DNA from: Methylophilus sp. QUAN
GTDB taxonomy: Bacteria > Pseudomonadota > Gammaproteobacteria > Burkholderiales > Methylophilaceae
Assembly (NCBI RefSeq): GCF_015354445.1
Contig: NZ_JADKYT010000002.1
Span: forward strand, 186,001 to 250,000
Length of the DNA stretch: 64,000 nucleotides
Direction: 5' to 3'
In this document: positions 50,567-59,106 of the stretch, piece by piece
Layout of the letters: each line of letters begins with the position of its first letter
Position numbering within the stretch: the first letter of the stretch is position 1
Notes under the pieces: model-generated
What the model was told of the DNA's origin: nothing
What the model saw: the letters and a program-made list of their open reading frames with translations, nothing else
Database searches by the model: none
Made by a program: the position numbers and the translations under genes

Positions 50567-50995
50567 ATGAAGCCACCATATGAGCATCGCACCGATAAAA
50601 TCGCCCACCAGGCATTAATGTGGATAGAGCGGTTGGGCTTGGGGCTGGTCACGATCGCGACTTTCTTTTCGCTGGCACACGAACTCGCACGCATGTGGGA
50701 TGCCGGCATGGTCGGGCTGGGTGATTTGTTGCAGCTGTTTTTATACCTGGAAGTGTTTTCCATGATTAACAGCTACTTCGGTACCGGTAAATTGCCTATG
50801 CGTTATCCGATTTATATCGCGATGGTGGCCTTGGCGCGTTATTTATTGCTGGACATGAAGGAAATGACCGAGACACATATGCTGGCGGTGTCTGCGGCAA
50901 TTTTCATCTTGGCTGTTTCCGTCCTGGTCATGCGTTTTGGGCATTCGCGTTATCCTTACGAAGATATCCCCGAGCAAAAACGCGATTTGCTATAG
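50567..50995 (+). CDS. PsiE-family phosphate-starvation-inducible membrane protein
   Basis: A 142-residue inner-membrane protein with four predicted helices (about 22-42, 55-75, 82-102, 112-132). LFLYLEVFSMINSYFGTGKLPMRYPIYIAMVALARYLLLDM is the PsiE core. PsiE is induced by phosphate starvation in E. coli; its biochemical role is unknown. A GGGGGAA site precedes ATG 50567. Likely its own transcription unit or the tail of amgK-murU (27 bp gap). No Pho box was seen. Confidence 0.8.
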   Translation: MKPPYEHRTDKIAHQALMWIERLGLGLVTIATFFSLAHELARMWDAGMVGLGDLLQLFLYLEVFSMINSYFGTGKLPMRYPIYIAMVALARYLLLDMKEMTETHMLAVSAAIFILAVSVLVMRFGHSRYPYEDIPEQKRDLL

Positions 50996-51010
50996 CCTGT
51001 TGACAGGCCA

Positions 51011-52042
51011 TCAGGCGGCGGCCAGCTCGCCGCTGAGCATGGTCACCTGGTTACGCCCTTGGGCTTTTGAGGTATACAACGCCTGGTCAGCCCTTGTGAT
51101 AAAGCTGTCAGCAGATTCGCCTGGATGGTAAGCCGTCACCCCCATGGAAATGGTGATGTTGGAAATCAGGCGCTGGGTGACATTGTTTTTAATGGTGATG
51201 GCTGCAACCTGGCGACGAATATTCTCTGCAATCTCGTGCGCAATGTCCATGCTGGTGTGTGGCAGCAACAGTACAAACTCTTCACCGCCATAGCGCGCTG
51301 CGGTATATAAGTTGCCAGACACAGTTTTTAAGATTCTGGCCACAGCCTGAATCACTTTGTCACCAAATAAATGCCCGTAGCTGTCGTTCACTTTCTTAAA
51401 GAAATCAATATCGGCAATCATCAGGCAGGTTTCTTCTGCAGGCCCGGTGTCCAGGCATTGATGCAGAGCACTATCAAATCCCTTGCGGTTCATCAGCCCG
51501 GTCAGGCCATCAGAGATCGCCTCTTGCTTGGCCTTCATAATCTCGTTTTTCAGCTCGGCAATTTCTTCCAGGCTGGATGAGAGCTGATGCTGCAAACCAT
51601 GCATGGACGCTTGCATTTGCTCTGTATCCGAGAGTAGAGATCCCAGTTGGGCGCCTAGTTGTGGATCCAGTTGTTGAATTTCATCGGACCAGGCATCCAG
51701 TGATTTCCTGAACTGGGAGGTTTCATGCCCGGCCTTTTCGGCGGAGGAGGTGATACTGGTCACCACCTGGTTAAAACGTTCGACCAGTACCTTGGCGCTA
51801 TCGACATCTGCGCCAGCAATGTGTTTGTTAAACAGGTGGGTCGTACTCTTCTCGTTGAGTCTTTTTTCTTTCTCAATCAAGTCATTGACTTCTTCAATCA
51901 GGCGCGCATGTTCGCCCGATGAATATTCATACCAGACAGCGTAGCTGACCGGATGAAAAGCCGCATCCTGCATCGACATGTGATGGATGGCTTGTCGCAG
52001 GTATTCTGCACTTTTTTCTTTAGTGATTTCGTATTGCATCAT
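51011..52042 (-). CDS. Diguanylate cyclase (GGDEF domain)
   Basis: A 343-residue cytoplasmic c-di-GMP synthase. The N-terminal ~165 residues are helical and predicted coiled-coil (EEVNDLIEKEKRLNEKS; LQHQLSSSLEEIAELKNEI), a probable sensing or dimerising part without a known domain. The GGDEF domain has DGLTGLMNRKGFDSAL, MIADIDFFKKVNDSYGH and the active-site GGEEF (252-256). No RxxD inhibitory site is present five residues before it, so product feedback through that site is unlikely. ATG 52042 follows GAGAGG; ATG 52066 would add eight residues. Convergent with the PsiE gene. Confidence 0.92.
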   Translation of the reverse strand: MMQYEITKEKSAEYLRQAIHHMSMQDAAFHPVSYAVWYEYSSGEHARLIEEVNDLIEKEKRLNEKSTTHLFNKHIAGADVDSAKVLVERFNQVVTSITSSAEKAGHETSQFRKSLDAWSDEIQQLDPQLGAQLGSLLSDTEQMQASMHGLQHQLSSSLEEIAELKNEIMKAKQEAISDGLTGLMNRKGFDSALHQCLDTGPAEETCLMIADIDFFKKVNDSYGHLFGDKVIQAVARILKTVSGNLYTAARYGGEEFVLLLPHTSMDIAHEIAENIRRQVAAITIKNNVTQRLISNITISMGVTAYHPGESADSFITRADQALYTSKAQGRNQVTMLSGELAAA

Positions 52043-52213
52043 GGCCTCTCGCGATGTTAAATTCAACGCAAAGAATCTTCTTATTGTTTAGTATTTGTAC
52101 ATACTCAAGGGGAATAACGGCAAGCCGGGGATTTTTTTAAGGGTAGACGCGAAAGAAAGTTAATAACCCATTATTTATATTGATATTTTTAATTAATTTT
52201 AATTCCATGGCTT

Positions 52214-52444
52214 ATGAAAAATGAAGATTTAATGCAACTGGTGACCCTGAAAATGCCTTATGGCAAATATCAGGGCAGGCTGATTGCTGACTTGCCTGGC
52301 CATTACCTGCACTGGTTTGCGCGTGAAGGCTTTCCGCCGGGTGAGCTTGGCCGCTTACTGCACCTGATGCGTGAAATTGACCATAACGGACTGTCTTCGT
52401 TACTGACGCCTTTGCGCACCGAGGCAAGCAAGTATCATGATTAG
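52214..52444 (+). CDS. DUF3820 family protein
   Basis: A 76-residue protein with MPYGKYQGRLIADLPGHYLHWFAREGFP, the signature of DUF3820 (annotated elsewhere as a putative quorum-sensing-regulated virulence factor). The fold is small and cytoplasmic and the function unproven. It overlaps the next gene by eight bases, so the two are co-translated. Confidence 0.8.
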   Translation: MKNEDLMQLVTLKMPYGKYQGRLIADLPGHYLHWFAREGFPPGELGRLLHLMREIDHNGLSSLLTPLRTEASKYHD

Positions 52445-53204
52445 GTTGATGCTGTTTTCCTGCTTGCTGGCCACGCAGGCTGTGCATGCTGATGAGGCAT
52501 GGCAATCGCCTGATTACTTGCAGCAGGCATTCAATGAGGTGGCGTTGCATAGTGAATATGTGGCGGGCGAGCAGGTTGTGCGTAAATGGCAGCAGCCTGT
52601 TAAGGTGTGGCTGGTACATCATGCAGACCAAGCGGACACACACACAAAACTGACGCACTATCATCTGCGCCATTTATCGAGAATTACCGGTCACCCGATC
52701 AGTTTTGCGGCCAACGCAGCAGAAGCCAATATGATGGTCGTATTTAGTCAGTCTGCCCAGTGGCACCAAGAGGTTGCACAAGTCAGTAGCCATAAAAGCA
52801 GGCAGCCGCCCGCCGATGCCATGTGCATGTTTGGCCTCACCCTGGATGCACAAAATGCCATCAAGCGCGCCTGGGTGGTCATTCCTGTGGACCATGCGAA
52901 TGAGCGTGGTTTGCTGGTGTCTTGTATTGTGGAAGAAATCACCCAAGCCATGGGCTTGCCGAATGATTCAGAAAAAGTCTATCCCTCGGTGTTTAACGAT
53001 AAAACGCCAGAGTCATTATTAACCGGCCTCGATGCCTTATTGCTGAAAATGCTGTATCTACCGGCGATCAAACCCGGCATGCGCGCCGGGCAGGTGCAGC
53101 CTATCCTGGCGCGTCAATTGCAACAATGGCAAAGCGACGGCACCATACAATCTGCCGAAAAAAATGTCCGGCAATCCGAGTTATATGACATGATGGGCTT
53201 CTAA
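52437..53204 (+). CDS. DUF2927 secreted protein
   Basis: A 255-residue protein with a signal peptide (MIRLMLFSCLLATQAVHA). It is likely periplasmic, containing VRKWQQPVKVWLVHH, the ANMMVVFS segment and SCIVEEITQAMGLPNDSEKVYPSVFND, as in DUF2927. The VEE-T-Q-GLPND block resembles the protease-like region of that family, but no catalytic role is established. It overlaps the DUF3820 gene. Confidence 0.75.
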   Translation: MIRLMLFSCLLATQAVHADEAWQSPDYLQQAFNEVALHSEYVAGEQVVRKWQQPVKVWLVHHADQADTHTKLTHYHLRHLSRITGHPISFAANAAEANMMVVFSQSAQWHQEVAQVSSHKSRQPPADAMCMFGLTLDAQNAIKRAWVVIPVDHANERGLLVSCIVEEITQAMGLPNDSEKVYPSVFNDKTPESLLTGLDALLLKMLYLPAIKPGMRAGQVQPILARQLQQWQSDGTIQSAEKNVRQSELYDMMGF

Positions 53205-53291
53205 CCAGCCTTCTGGCTGGAACCATTCCTGCAATTGCCAACCAAATACGCTACAATTCCCACCTATTCAGAATGTGCCTTGAGTGTTCCC

Positions 53292-54593
53292 ATGCAAGAA
53301 TTTTCCCGTCGTCGCCAGCAACTGATCAGCAGCATGCAAGCCGGTATCGCGGTGATTCCTACCGCGCCAGAAGTGACACGCAATCGTGACAGTCATTATC
53401 CTTACCGCTTTGACAGTTATTTTTATTACCTGACCGGGTTTAAAGAGCCTGAGGCTGTACTGGTGCTGATTGCCGGACCAGAGCCGAAAAGTATCCTGTT
53501 TTGCCGTGACAAAGACGTGGATCGCGAAATCTGGGATGGTTTCCGCTATGGACCAGAGGCTGCCAAAACAGAATTCGGTTTTGATGAAGCCTACTCCATC
53601 ACGCAGCTGGATGAACAGTTGCCCAAGCTGATGGCGAATCAGCCAGAATTGTTTTTTAGCCTGGGCAGTGATGCGGGCTGGGATGCGAAAGTCAGCACTT
53701 GGCTGAATGCCGTCAAGGCGCAAGCCCGCACCGGCGTGCAGGCGCCTGCCAAGCTGATTGATGTGCGTCAACCGCTGGATGCCATGCGTCTGCTTAAATC
53801 CCCCTACGAAGTTGAGGTGATGCGCCGCTCGGCCAGTATTGCGGCCAGCGCGCATAACCGTGCCATGCAGGCGGTGATTCCGGGCAAGTGGGAATATGAA
53901 ATCGAGGCTGAGTTTTTACATGCGTTTTATAGCCAGGGCGCGCAAGCACCGGCTTATACCAGTATTGTGGCAGGCGGCGCGAATGCCTGCACCTTGCACT
54001 ACAACGCGAATAACGCCCAGTTACAAGTGGGCGAATTGCTGCTGATTGATGCCGGTTGCGAGCTGGATGGTTATGCCTCTGATATTACACGTACTTTTCC
54101 GGTGAGCGGCCGTTTCAGTGGCCCACAAAAAGATTTGTATGAATTGGTGCTGGCGTCACAGGCGGCAGCCATTGCCAGCGTGAGCCCGCAGCATCACTGG
54201 AATGCACCGCATGAGGCGGCACTGGATGTGTTGGTGGATGGCTTTATCCATTATGGGTTGTGCCAGGGCAGCCGTGATGCCGTGCTGGAAACCGGCAGTT
54301 ACCGCCAGTTTTATATGCACCGCACCGGTCACTGGCTGGGACTGGATGTGCATGACGCCGGTGAGTATAAAACCGCTGATGGTGACTGGGTCATGCTGCA
54401 ATCAGGCAATATGTTAACGGTAGAACCTGGCTGCTATGTGCGTCCGGCAGACAATGTGCCTGAACATTTCTGGAATATTGGCATCCGGATTGAAGATGAT
54501 GTGCTGGTGACCGCCAATGGACATGAGGTGATCACCTCGGCGGCGGTGAAGACCGTGGACGATATTGAAGCGCTCATGCGTCAGCACGCATAA
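53292..54593 (+). CDS. pepP: Xaa-Pro aminopeptidase PepP
   Basis: A 433-residue manganese peptidase removing N-terminal residues before proline. N-terminal FSRRRQQLISSMQAG and HYPYRFDSYFYYLTGFKEPE; C-terminal pita-bread domain with metal ligands in LLIDAGCELDGYASDITRTFP, HRTGHWLGLDVHDAGEY, TVEPGCYV and IRIEDDVL. ATG 53292 (MQEFSRRRQQL) aligns with E. coli PepP; the upstream frame to 53235 has no similarity. It is followed by two ubiquinone hydroxylase genes, the conserved pepP-ubiH order. Confidence 0.95.
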   Translation: MQEFSRRRQQLISSMQAGIAVIPTAPEVTRNRDSHYPYRFDSYFYYLTGFKEPEAVLVLIAGPEPKSILFCRDKDVDREIWDGFRYGPEAAKTEFGFDEAYSITQLDEQLPKLMANQPELFFSLGSDAGWDAKVSTWLNAVKAQARTGVQAPAKLIDVRQPLDAMRLLKSPYEVEVMRRSASIAASAHNRAMQAVIPGKWEYEIEAEFLHAFYSQGAQAPAYTSIVAGGANACTLHYNANNAQLQVGELLLIDAGCELDGYASDITRTFPVSGRFSGPQKDLYELVLASQAAAIASVSPQHHWNAPHEAALDVLVDGFIHYGLCQGSRDAVLETGSYRQFYMHRTGHWLGLDVHDAGEYKTADGDWVMLQSGNMLTVEPGCYVRPADNVPEHFWNIGIRIEDDVLVTANGHEVITSAAVKTVDDIEALMRQHA

Positions 54594-54614
54594 GCGATTT
54601 GAGTATAGATTGAG

Positions 54615-55808
54615 ATGGAATCAAAGGCAGTCAGTGTGATGCAAACCATAAACCATCCGGTAGTGATAGGCGGCGGCCCAGTCGGGCTGGTGCTGGCGCT
54701 ATCCCTGCAACAATCCGGAGTGCCAGTGACGGTGCTAGAGGCGCAGTCGCCTGGCGCCATGTATGGCGATGGCCGCGCGTTGGCCTTGTCTTTCGGCACA
54801 CGCCAGGTATTAGAGCAATTGGGTGTGTGGGCGCAGTTAGAAACGGCCGTGACGGCGATTGAAACTATTCATGTCTCGCAGCAAAAAGGCTTTGGCCGCA
54901 CGCTGCTAAAAGCGCAGGAACATGATTTGCCTGCCTTGGGTTATGTGGTGTCTTATGGCGCCTTGATGCAGGCGCTGGATGCGCGGCTTGAACAATCGCC
55001 AGCAGGCATCACCATGCAATATCAGGTGCCGGTGACGGGGCTGGATGTATATGCCAGCGCAACTGAGGTTGAATATCAGACAGTTGATGGTGTCGTACAA
55101 AAACTATCGACGCCTTTAGCCGTGATTGCCGATGGCGGCCGCAGCCTGGAAGCAATTCCTGGCCTGGTGCGTGAAACCAAGCATTATGGGCATGATGCGC
55201 TGGTTGGCCTGGTGCAGACCGAGCAGCCACACCACAATATTGCCTATGAGCGTTTTACGCCTCGCGGGCCGATGGCATTGCTACCCAACGGGCAGCAGTT
55301 TTCACTGGTATGGACGGGTGAGCAGGCGTATTTGGATGAGATCGCCGCGCTGGATGATGACGCTTTCCTGCAAGCCTTGCATGAAGCCTTTGGTGACCGC
55401 GTCGGCAAATTTTTGCATGCAGGGAAACGATTCAGGTTTCCGCTCAAACTCAGTAAATTAGGCCAAACCTTTGCCGCGCATTGCGTGGTGATTGGTAACG
55501 CGGCGCAAACCATGCACCCGGTGGCCGGACAAGGGTTTAATGTCGGCATCCGCGATGCCGTAGCCTTAGCCAAAAACGTGGCTGCAACACAAGCCAGTGA
55601 ATGGGGCGCAGCACACCGCCTGGCGGAGTATCACCAGTCACGGCAGCGCGATACAGGCCGTGGCCTGCAATTTACCGACTTTTTGGTGAATGTGTTTTCT
55701 AATGACCTGGTCGGTGTCGGCCTGTTGCGTGGCGCGGGACTGGGAGCGCTCAGCCTATTGCCGATGGCGCGGCGTTTCCTGGTGAACAAGATGAGTTATG
55801 GCAGTTGA
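54615..55808 (+). CDS. ubiH: 2-octaprenyl-6-methoxyphenol hydroxylase UbiH
   Basis: A 397-residue flavoprotein monooxygenase of ubiquinone synthesis. FAD-binding VVIGGGPVGLVLALSLQQSG, the ALALSFGTRQVLEQLGVW segment and the late motif GNAAQTMHPVAGQGFNVGIRD characterise the UbiH/COQ6 family. Adjacent pepP supports UbiH. ATG 54615 has a weak site; ATG 54639 is an alternative. It overlaps the next hydroxylase gene by 11 bases. Confidence 0.88.
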   Translation: MESKAVSVMQTINHPVVIGGGPVGLVLALSLQQSGVPVTVLEAQSPGAMYGDGRALALSFGTRQVLEQLGVWAQLETAVTAIETIHVSQQKGFGRTLLKAQEHDLPALGYVVSYGALMQALDARLEQSPAGITMQYQVPVTGLDVYASATEVEYQTVDGVVQKLSTPLAVIADGGRSLEAIPGLVRETKHYGHDALVGLVQTEQPHHNIAYERFTPRGPMALLPNGQQFSLVWTGEQAYLDEIAALDDDAFLQALHEAFGDRVGKFLHAGKRFRFPLKLSKLGQTFAAHCVVIGNAAQTMHPVAGQGFNVGIRDAVALAKNVAATQASEWGAAHRLAEYHQSRQRDTGRGLQFTDFLVNVFSNDLVGVGLLRGAGLGALSLLPMARRFLVNKMSYGS

Positions 55809-57006
55809 AAACCCTTTGATTAAAACCGATGTCGCGATTGTGGGCGCAGGCCTGGTGGGCCTGACGGCGGCCATTGCCTTGTCTCGCCTGGGAAAAAAGG
55901 TGGTGTTGAACGATGCCAAGCCTGCACAGTCATTGCCAGCAGGCTGGATAAGTGACGTGGCACATTGGGATGCCCGCATTTATGCACTGACCAATCAAAC
56001 TGTAAATTGGCTGCGCGAGCTGGGCGTGTGGTCACGCCTGCCTGCCAGCCGTCTCAATCCGATTGCGGCCATGCATTTATGGTCGCCCACACATCACCAT
56101 GCCACGCCTAGCTTGAGCCTGAGTGCGGATGAAGCGCATCTGCCTGAGATGGGCTATATCGTTGAAAGCCAGGCATTGATACATGCCTGCTGGCAGGTAT
56201 TGGCCGAATCTGAGGTGACTGTGATCACCGACGCCCCGGCGCAGTCATTGCAACATTGCGGTCATATGGTGCGTTTATCCTTGCCGCAGCATGAAGTTGA
56301 AGCCTCCTTGTTGTTAGGCGCGGATGGTGCGCGGTCCTGGGTGCGATCACAATGTGCAGTGGGTGTGCAACAAGTGGATTTTGCCCAAACGGCGCTGGTG
56401 ACGAATTTTAAAGCTGAACGTCCGCATGGCAATATTGCCAGGCAGTGGTTTGGCGAACACGAAACCCTGGCTTTACTACCCATGCCGCAACAACAGGTCT
56501 CATTGGTTTGGGCATTGCCGCATGCGGTTGCCAAGCAAAAACAGGTCTTGTCCGCCGAGGCCTTGGCTGTAGAAGTGGCTGAGCGTAGTGGTCAGCCACT
56601 TGGGCAGTTAACGCCGAGTGGCCCAGTGCTGGCTTTCCCGCTGATGCAGAACACAGCCGATACCATGGCGTTGCCACAAGTGATGCTATTAGGCGATGCC
56701 GCGCATCAGGTGCATCCGATGGCCGGGCAGGGCGTTAACCTGGGCTTTCAGGATGTACAGGCGCTGTGCGCGCAGGTTGCCGAATTGCCTGCTGTTCGGC
56801 CGTTAGGCGATGCACGTTTTTTACGGCATGTGATGCGTACGCGGCAGCCGGATATTTTAAAGATGCATGCACTGACTCGTGGCCTGGATGCCTTGTTTGC
56901 GCGTCCGCAAGCCGTGTGGACACATGCTGCCCTGCTAGGCTTACGTGGTGTGGAAAACAGTGCTATGCTTAAACGTTTTTTAATTCGCGCAGCGACTCAA
57001 GGCTGA
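55798..57006 (+). CDS. UbiH/UbiF-family FAD-dependent hydroxylase
   Basis: A 402-residue second flavin monooxygenase. AIVGAGLVGLTAAIALSRLG, DARIYALTNQTVNWLRELGVW, the substrate-region GYIVESQALIHACW and LLGDAAHQVHPMAGQGVNLGFQD place it in the UbiH/UbiF/VisC group. It likely hydroxylates another ring carbon of the ubiquinone precursor; which carbon (C5 or C6) cannot be decided here. It overlaps ubiH and is co-translated. Confidence 0.88.
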   Translation: MAVENPLIKTDVAIVGAGLVGLTAAIALSRLGKKVVLNDAKPAQSLPAGWISDVAHWDARIYALTNQTVNWLRELGVWSRLPASRLNPIAAMHLWSPTHHHATPSLSLSADEAHLPEMGYIVESQALIHACWQVLAESEVTVITDAPAQSLQHCGHMVRLSLPQHEVEASLLLGADGARSWVRSQCAVGVQQVDFAQTALVTNFKAERPHGNIARQWFGEHETLALLPMPQQQVSLVWALPHAVAKQKQVLSAEALAVEVAERSGQPLGQLTPSGPVLAFPLMQNTADTMALPQVMLLGDAAHQVHPMAGQGVNLGFQDVQALCAQVAELPAVRPLGDARFLRHVMRTRQPDILKMHALTRGLDALFARPQAVWTHAALLGLRGVENSAMLKRFLIRAATQG

Positions 57007-57048
57007 TGTGGCAGAGAGCGATTGCGCATGTTTGAGAAAGAGTATGTC

Positions 57049-57783
57049 ATGAAAAAATCTATCGGCCAGTGTGTGATGGGTGGCTTGCTTGCCTTGGCCG
57101 CGCTATGGTCTTTTAACAGTGTTGCCGACGAAGCCAGCCTGAAAAAACTGGTAGAAAGCGCTTATCCCAAATTCAAGGTCGACAGTGTGACCAAAACGCC
57201 ATATCCGGGCTTGTACGAAGTGTTTATGGGCGGGCAAATCATTTACACCGATGACAAGTTCAGTTTCCTGATTGCTGAAGGCCGCCTGGTGGATCCAAAA
57301 AGCAAAAAAGACATTACTGGTGAACGCATGGATGAGTTGACCAAGATCGACTTCAATACGTTACCCTTGGATCAGGCGATTAAAGTGGTCAAAGGCAACG
57401 GCAGCCGCAAGTTGGTGGTATTTTCTGATGTGGATTGCCCATTCTGCAAACGCCTGGAGCAGAAAGAACTCAGCAATATTAATGACGTGACGATTTATAC
57501 CTTCTTGTATCCGATTGAGCAATTACACCCGGATGCGGCCAATAAATCACGCAGCATCTGGTGTGCGACCAACCGTGTTAAAGCCTGGCAGGACTGGATT
57601 TTGAATAACAAGCTGCCGACGACAACAGCCAAGTGTGAAGTGCCACTGGAAAAAGTCGGTGAGCTGGCACATAAAGTCGGTGTGAACAGCACACCAACGC
57701 TGTTTTTTGAAAACGGTAAGCGCATGTTAGGTGCCCAGCCTTACGACGAAATTGAAAAGTCGTTACAGGCAGCTAAAAAGTAA
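57049..57783 (+). CDS. dsbC: Thiol:disulfide isomerase DsbC
   Basis: A 244-residue periplasmic disulfide isomerase. Signal peptide (about 1-27), N-terminal dimerisation domain, then thioredoxin-like domain with active site DVDCPFCKRLE (C130, C133; CPFC rather than the E. coli CGYC) and a second Cys pair C172/C196. The cis-proline loop is NSTPTLFFENGKRM. ATG 57049 gives a clean signal peptide; the upstream frame to 57022 does not. It may serve LptD and pilus protein folding. Confidence 0.93.
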   Translation: MKKSIGQCVMGGLLALAALWSFNSVADEASLKKLVESAYPKFKVDSVTKTPYPGLYEVFMGGQIIYTDDKFSFLIAEGRLVDPKSKKDITGERMDELTKIDFNTLPLDQAIKVVKGNGSRKLVVFSDVDCPFCKRLEQKELSNINDVTIYTFLYPIEQLHPDAANKSRSIWCATNRVKAWQDWILNNKLPTTTAKCEVPLEKVGELAHKVGVNSTPTLFFENGKRMLGAQPYDEIEKSLQAAKK

Positions 57784-57798
57784 TTCCAATACCTAAAT

Positions 57799-57828
57799 AA
57801 AAAGGGGCTATTCATAGCCCCTTTTTTA
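57799..57828. terminator. Bidirectional terminator between dsbC and pilC
   Basis: GGGGCTA (57804-57810) / TAGCCCC (57815-57821), loop TTCA, A-run before and TTTTTT after. Confidence 0.92.
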
Positions 57829-57843
57829 TTGTGCGCGCTGGAT

Positions 57844-59067
57844 TTAACCACCGCCACTGACCACCTTGCCCATTTTGAAGATAGGCATATACATGGCAAC
57901 GACCAGGCCACCGATCAATACACCAAGCACCACCATAATCACGGGTTCCATCAGGCTGGAGATAGCTGCGACAGCGTCATCTACCTCGCCTTCGTAGAAG
58001 TCAGCGACCTTGGTCAGCATGCCGTCTAATGAGCCGGACTCTTCACCAATGGCAGTCATCTGGATCACCATGCTAGGAAATACATTGGCATTTTGCATGG
58101 CGACGGTGAGGCTGGTGCCAGTACTGACTTCGCTTTGAATCTTTTTGGTCGCATCAAAATAAACCTTATTGCCAGATGCCCCAGCGACAGAATCTAAGGC
58201 TTCCACCAGCGGTACCCCGGCTGCAAACATAGTCGACAGTGTACGGGCAAAGCGGGCAATGGTCGCCTTGCGGATCAGCTCACCAAAAATAGGCATACGC
58301 AGCATTAAACGATCCATGGTCGCTTGCATTTTTTCTGAGCGTTTCCAGGTGTAGAAAAAGAACCAAAAGCCAAAGCCCAGTGTGCCAAAAATAGCCCACC
58401 ACCAGGCGACAAAGAAATTGGACAGATTGATGACGATGACTGTAGGTGCAGGCAGATCGGCCCCAAAACTGCTAAACAAGTCTTTAAAGGCGGGCACCAC
58501 AAAAATCATAATCACTGCGGTAATAATAAAAGCGACGACAATGATGGAAACGGGATAGACCAGTGCAGACTTGATCTTGCTTTTAATGGCAAGAATCTTT
58601 TCCTTATATGTGGCCAGACGCTCCAGCAAGCTATCCAGAATACCGGCCTGTTCACCAGCGCCGACCAGGTTGCAGAACAGTTGGTCAAAATATAAAGGAT
58701 ATTTGCGGAATGCCGCACTTAGGCTGCTACCGGTTTCCACGTCAGATTTGATATCACCCAGTAACTTGGATACGGCAGGATTGTGGTGACCTTTGCCAAC
58801 AATATCAAACGCTTGCAATAAAGGCACACCCGCTTTCATCATGGTGGCGAGCTGGCGTGTAAACAAAGTAATGTCTTTTTCTGTGACTTTGCCTTTGGCG
58901 GCCAGTGCGCTTTGTTTTTTGACCTTGAGTATCGTAATGCCCTGGCGGCGTAAGGTGGCATTCACCACGGCCTCGCCATTGGCGCGCATTTCGCCTTTGA
59001 CCAGCTTGCCTTTGCGGTCTTTACCTTCCCACTGATACACCGATTGTTTGATATTGCCAGTCGCCAT
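57844..59067 (-). CDS. pilC: Type IV pilus inner-membrane platform protein PilC
   Basis: A 407-residue GspF-family platform protein. Two T2SSF repeats, FTRQLATMMKAGVPLLQAFDIV (about 68-90) and FARTLSTMFAAGVPLVEALDSVA (about 272-294). Three membrane spans (about 172-195, 220-240, 375-397). It anchors the PilB ATPase and passes pilin into the fibre. It lies 39 bp after pilB. Confidence 0.95.
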   Translation of the reverse strand: MATGNIKQSVYQWEGKDRKGKLVKGEMRANGEAVVNATLRRQGITILKVKKQSALAAKGKVTEKDITLFTRQLATMMKAGVPLLQAFDIVGKGHHNPAVSKLLGDIKSDVETGSSLSAAFRKYPLYFDQLFCNLVGAGEQAGILDSLLERLATYKEKILAIKSKIKSALVYPVSIIVVAFIITAVIMIFVVPAFKDLFSSFGADLPAPTVIVINLSNFFVAWWWAIFGTLGFGFWFFFYTWKRSEKMQATMDRLMLRMPIFGELIRKATIARFARTLSTMFAAGVPLVEALDSVAGASGNKVYFDATKKIQSEVSTGTSLTVAMQNANVFPSMVIQMTAIGEESGSLDGMLTKVADFYEGEVDDAVAAISSLMEPVIMVVLGVLIGGLVVAMYMPIFKMGKVVSGGG

Positions 59068-59106
59068 AGTGTTTTCTTAAAAATGAGGTTGATTGAGTCA
59101 CCAAGA

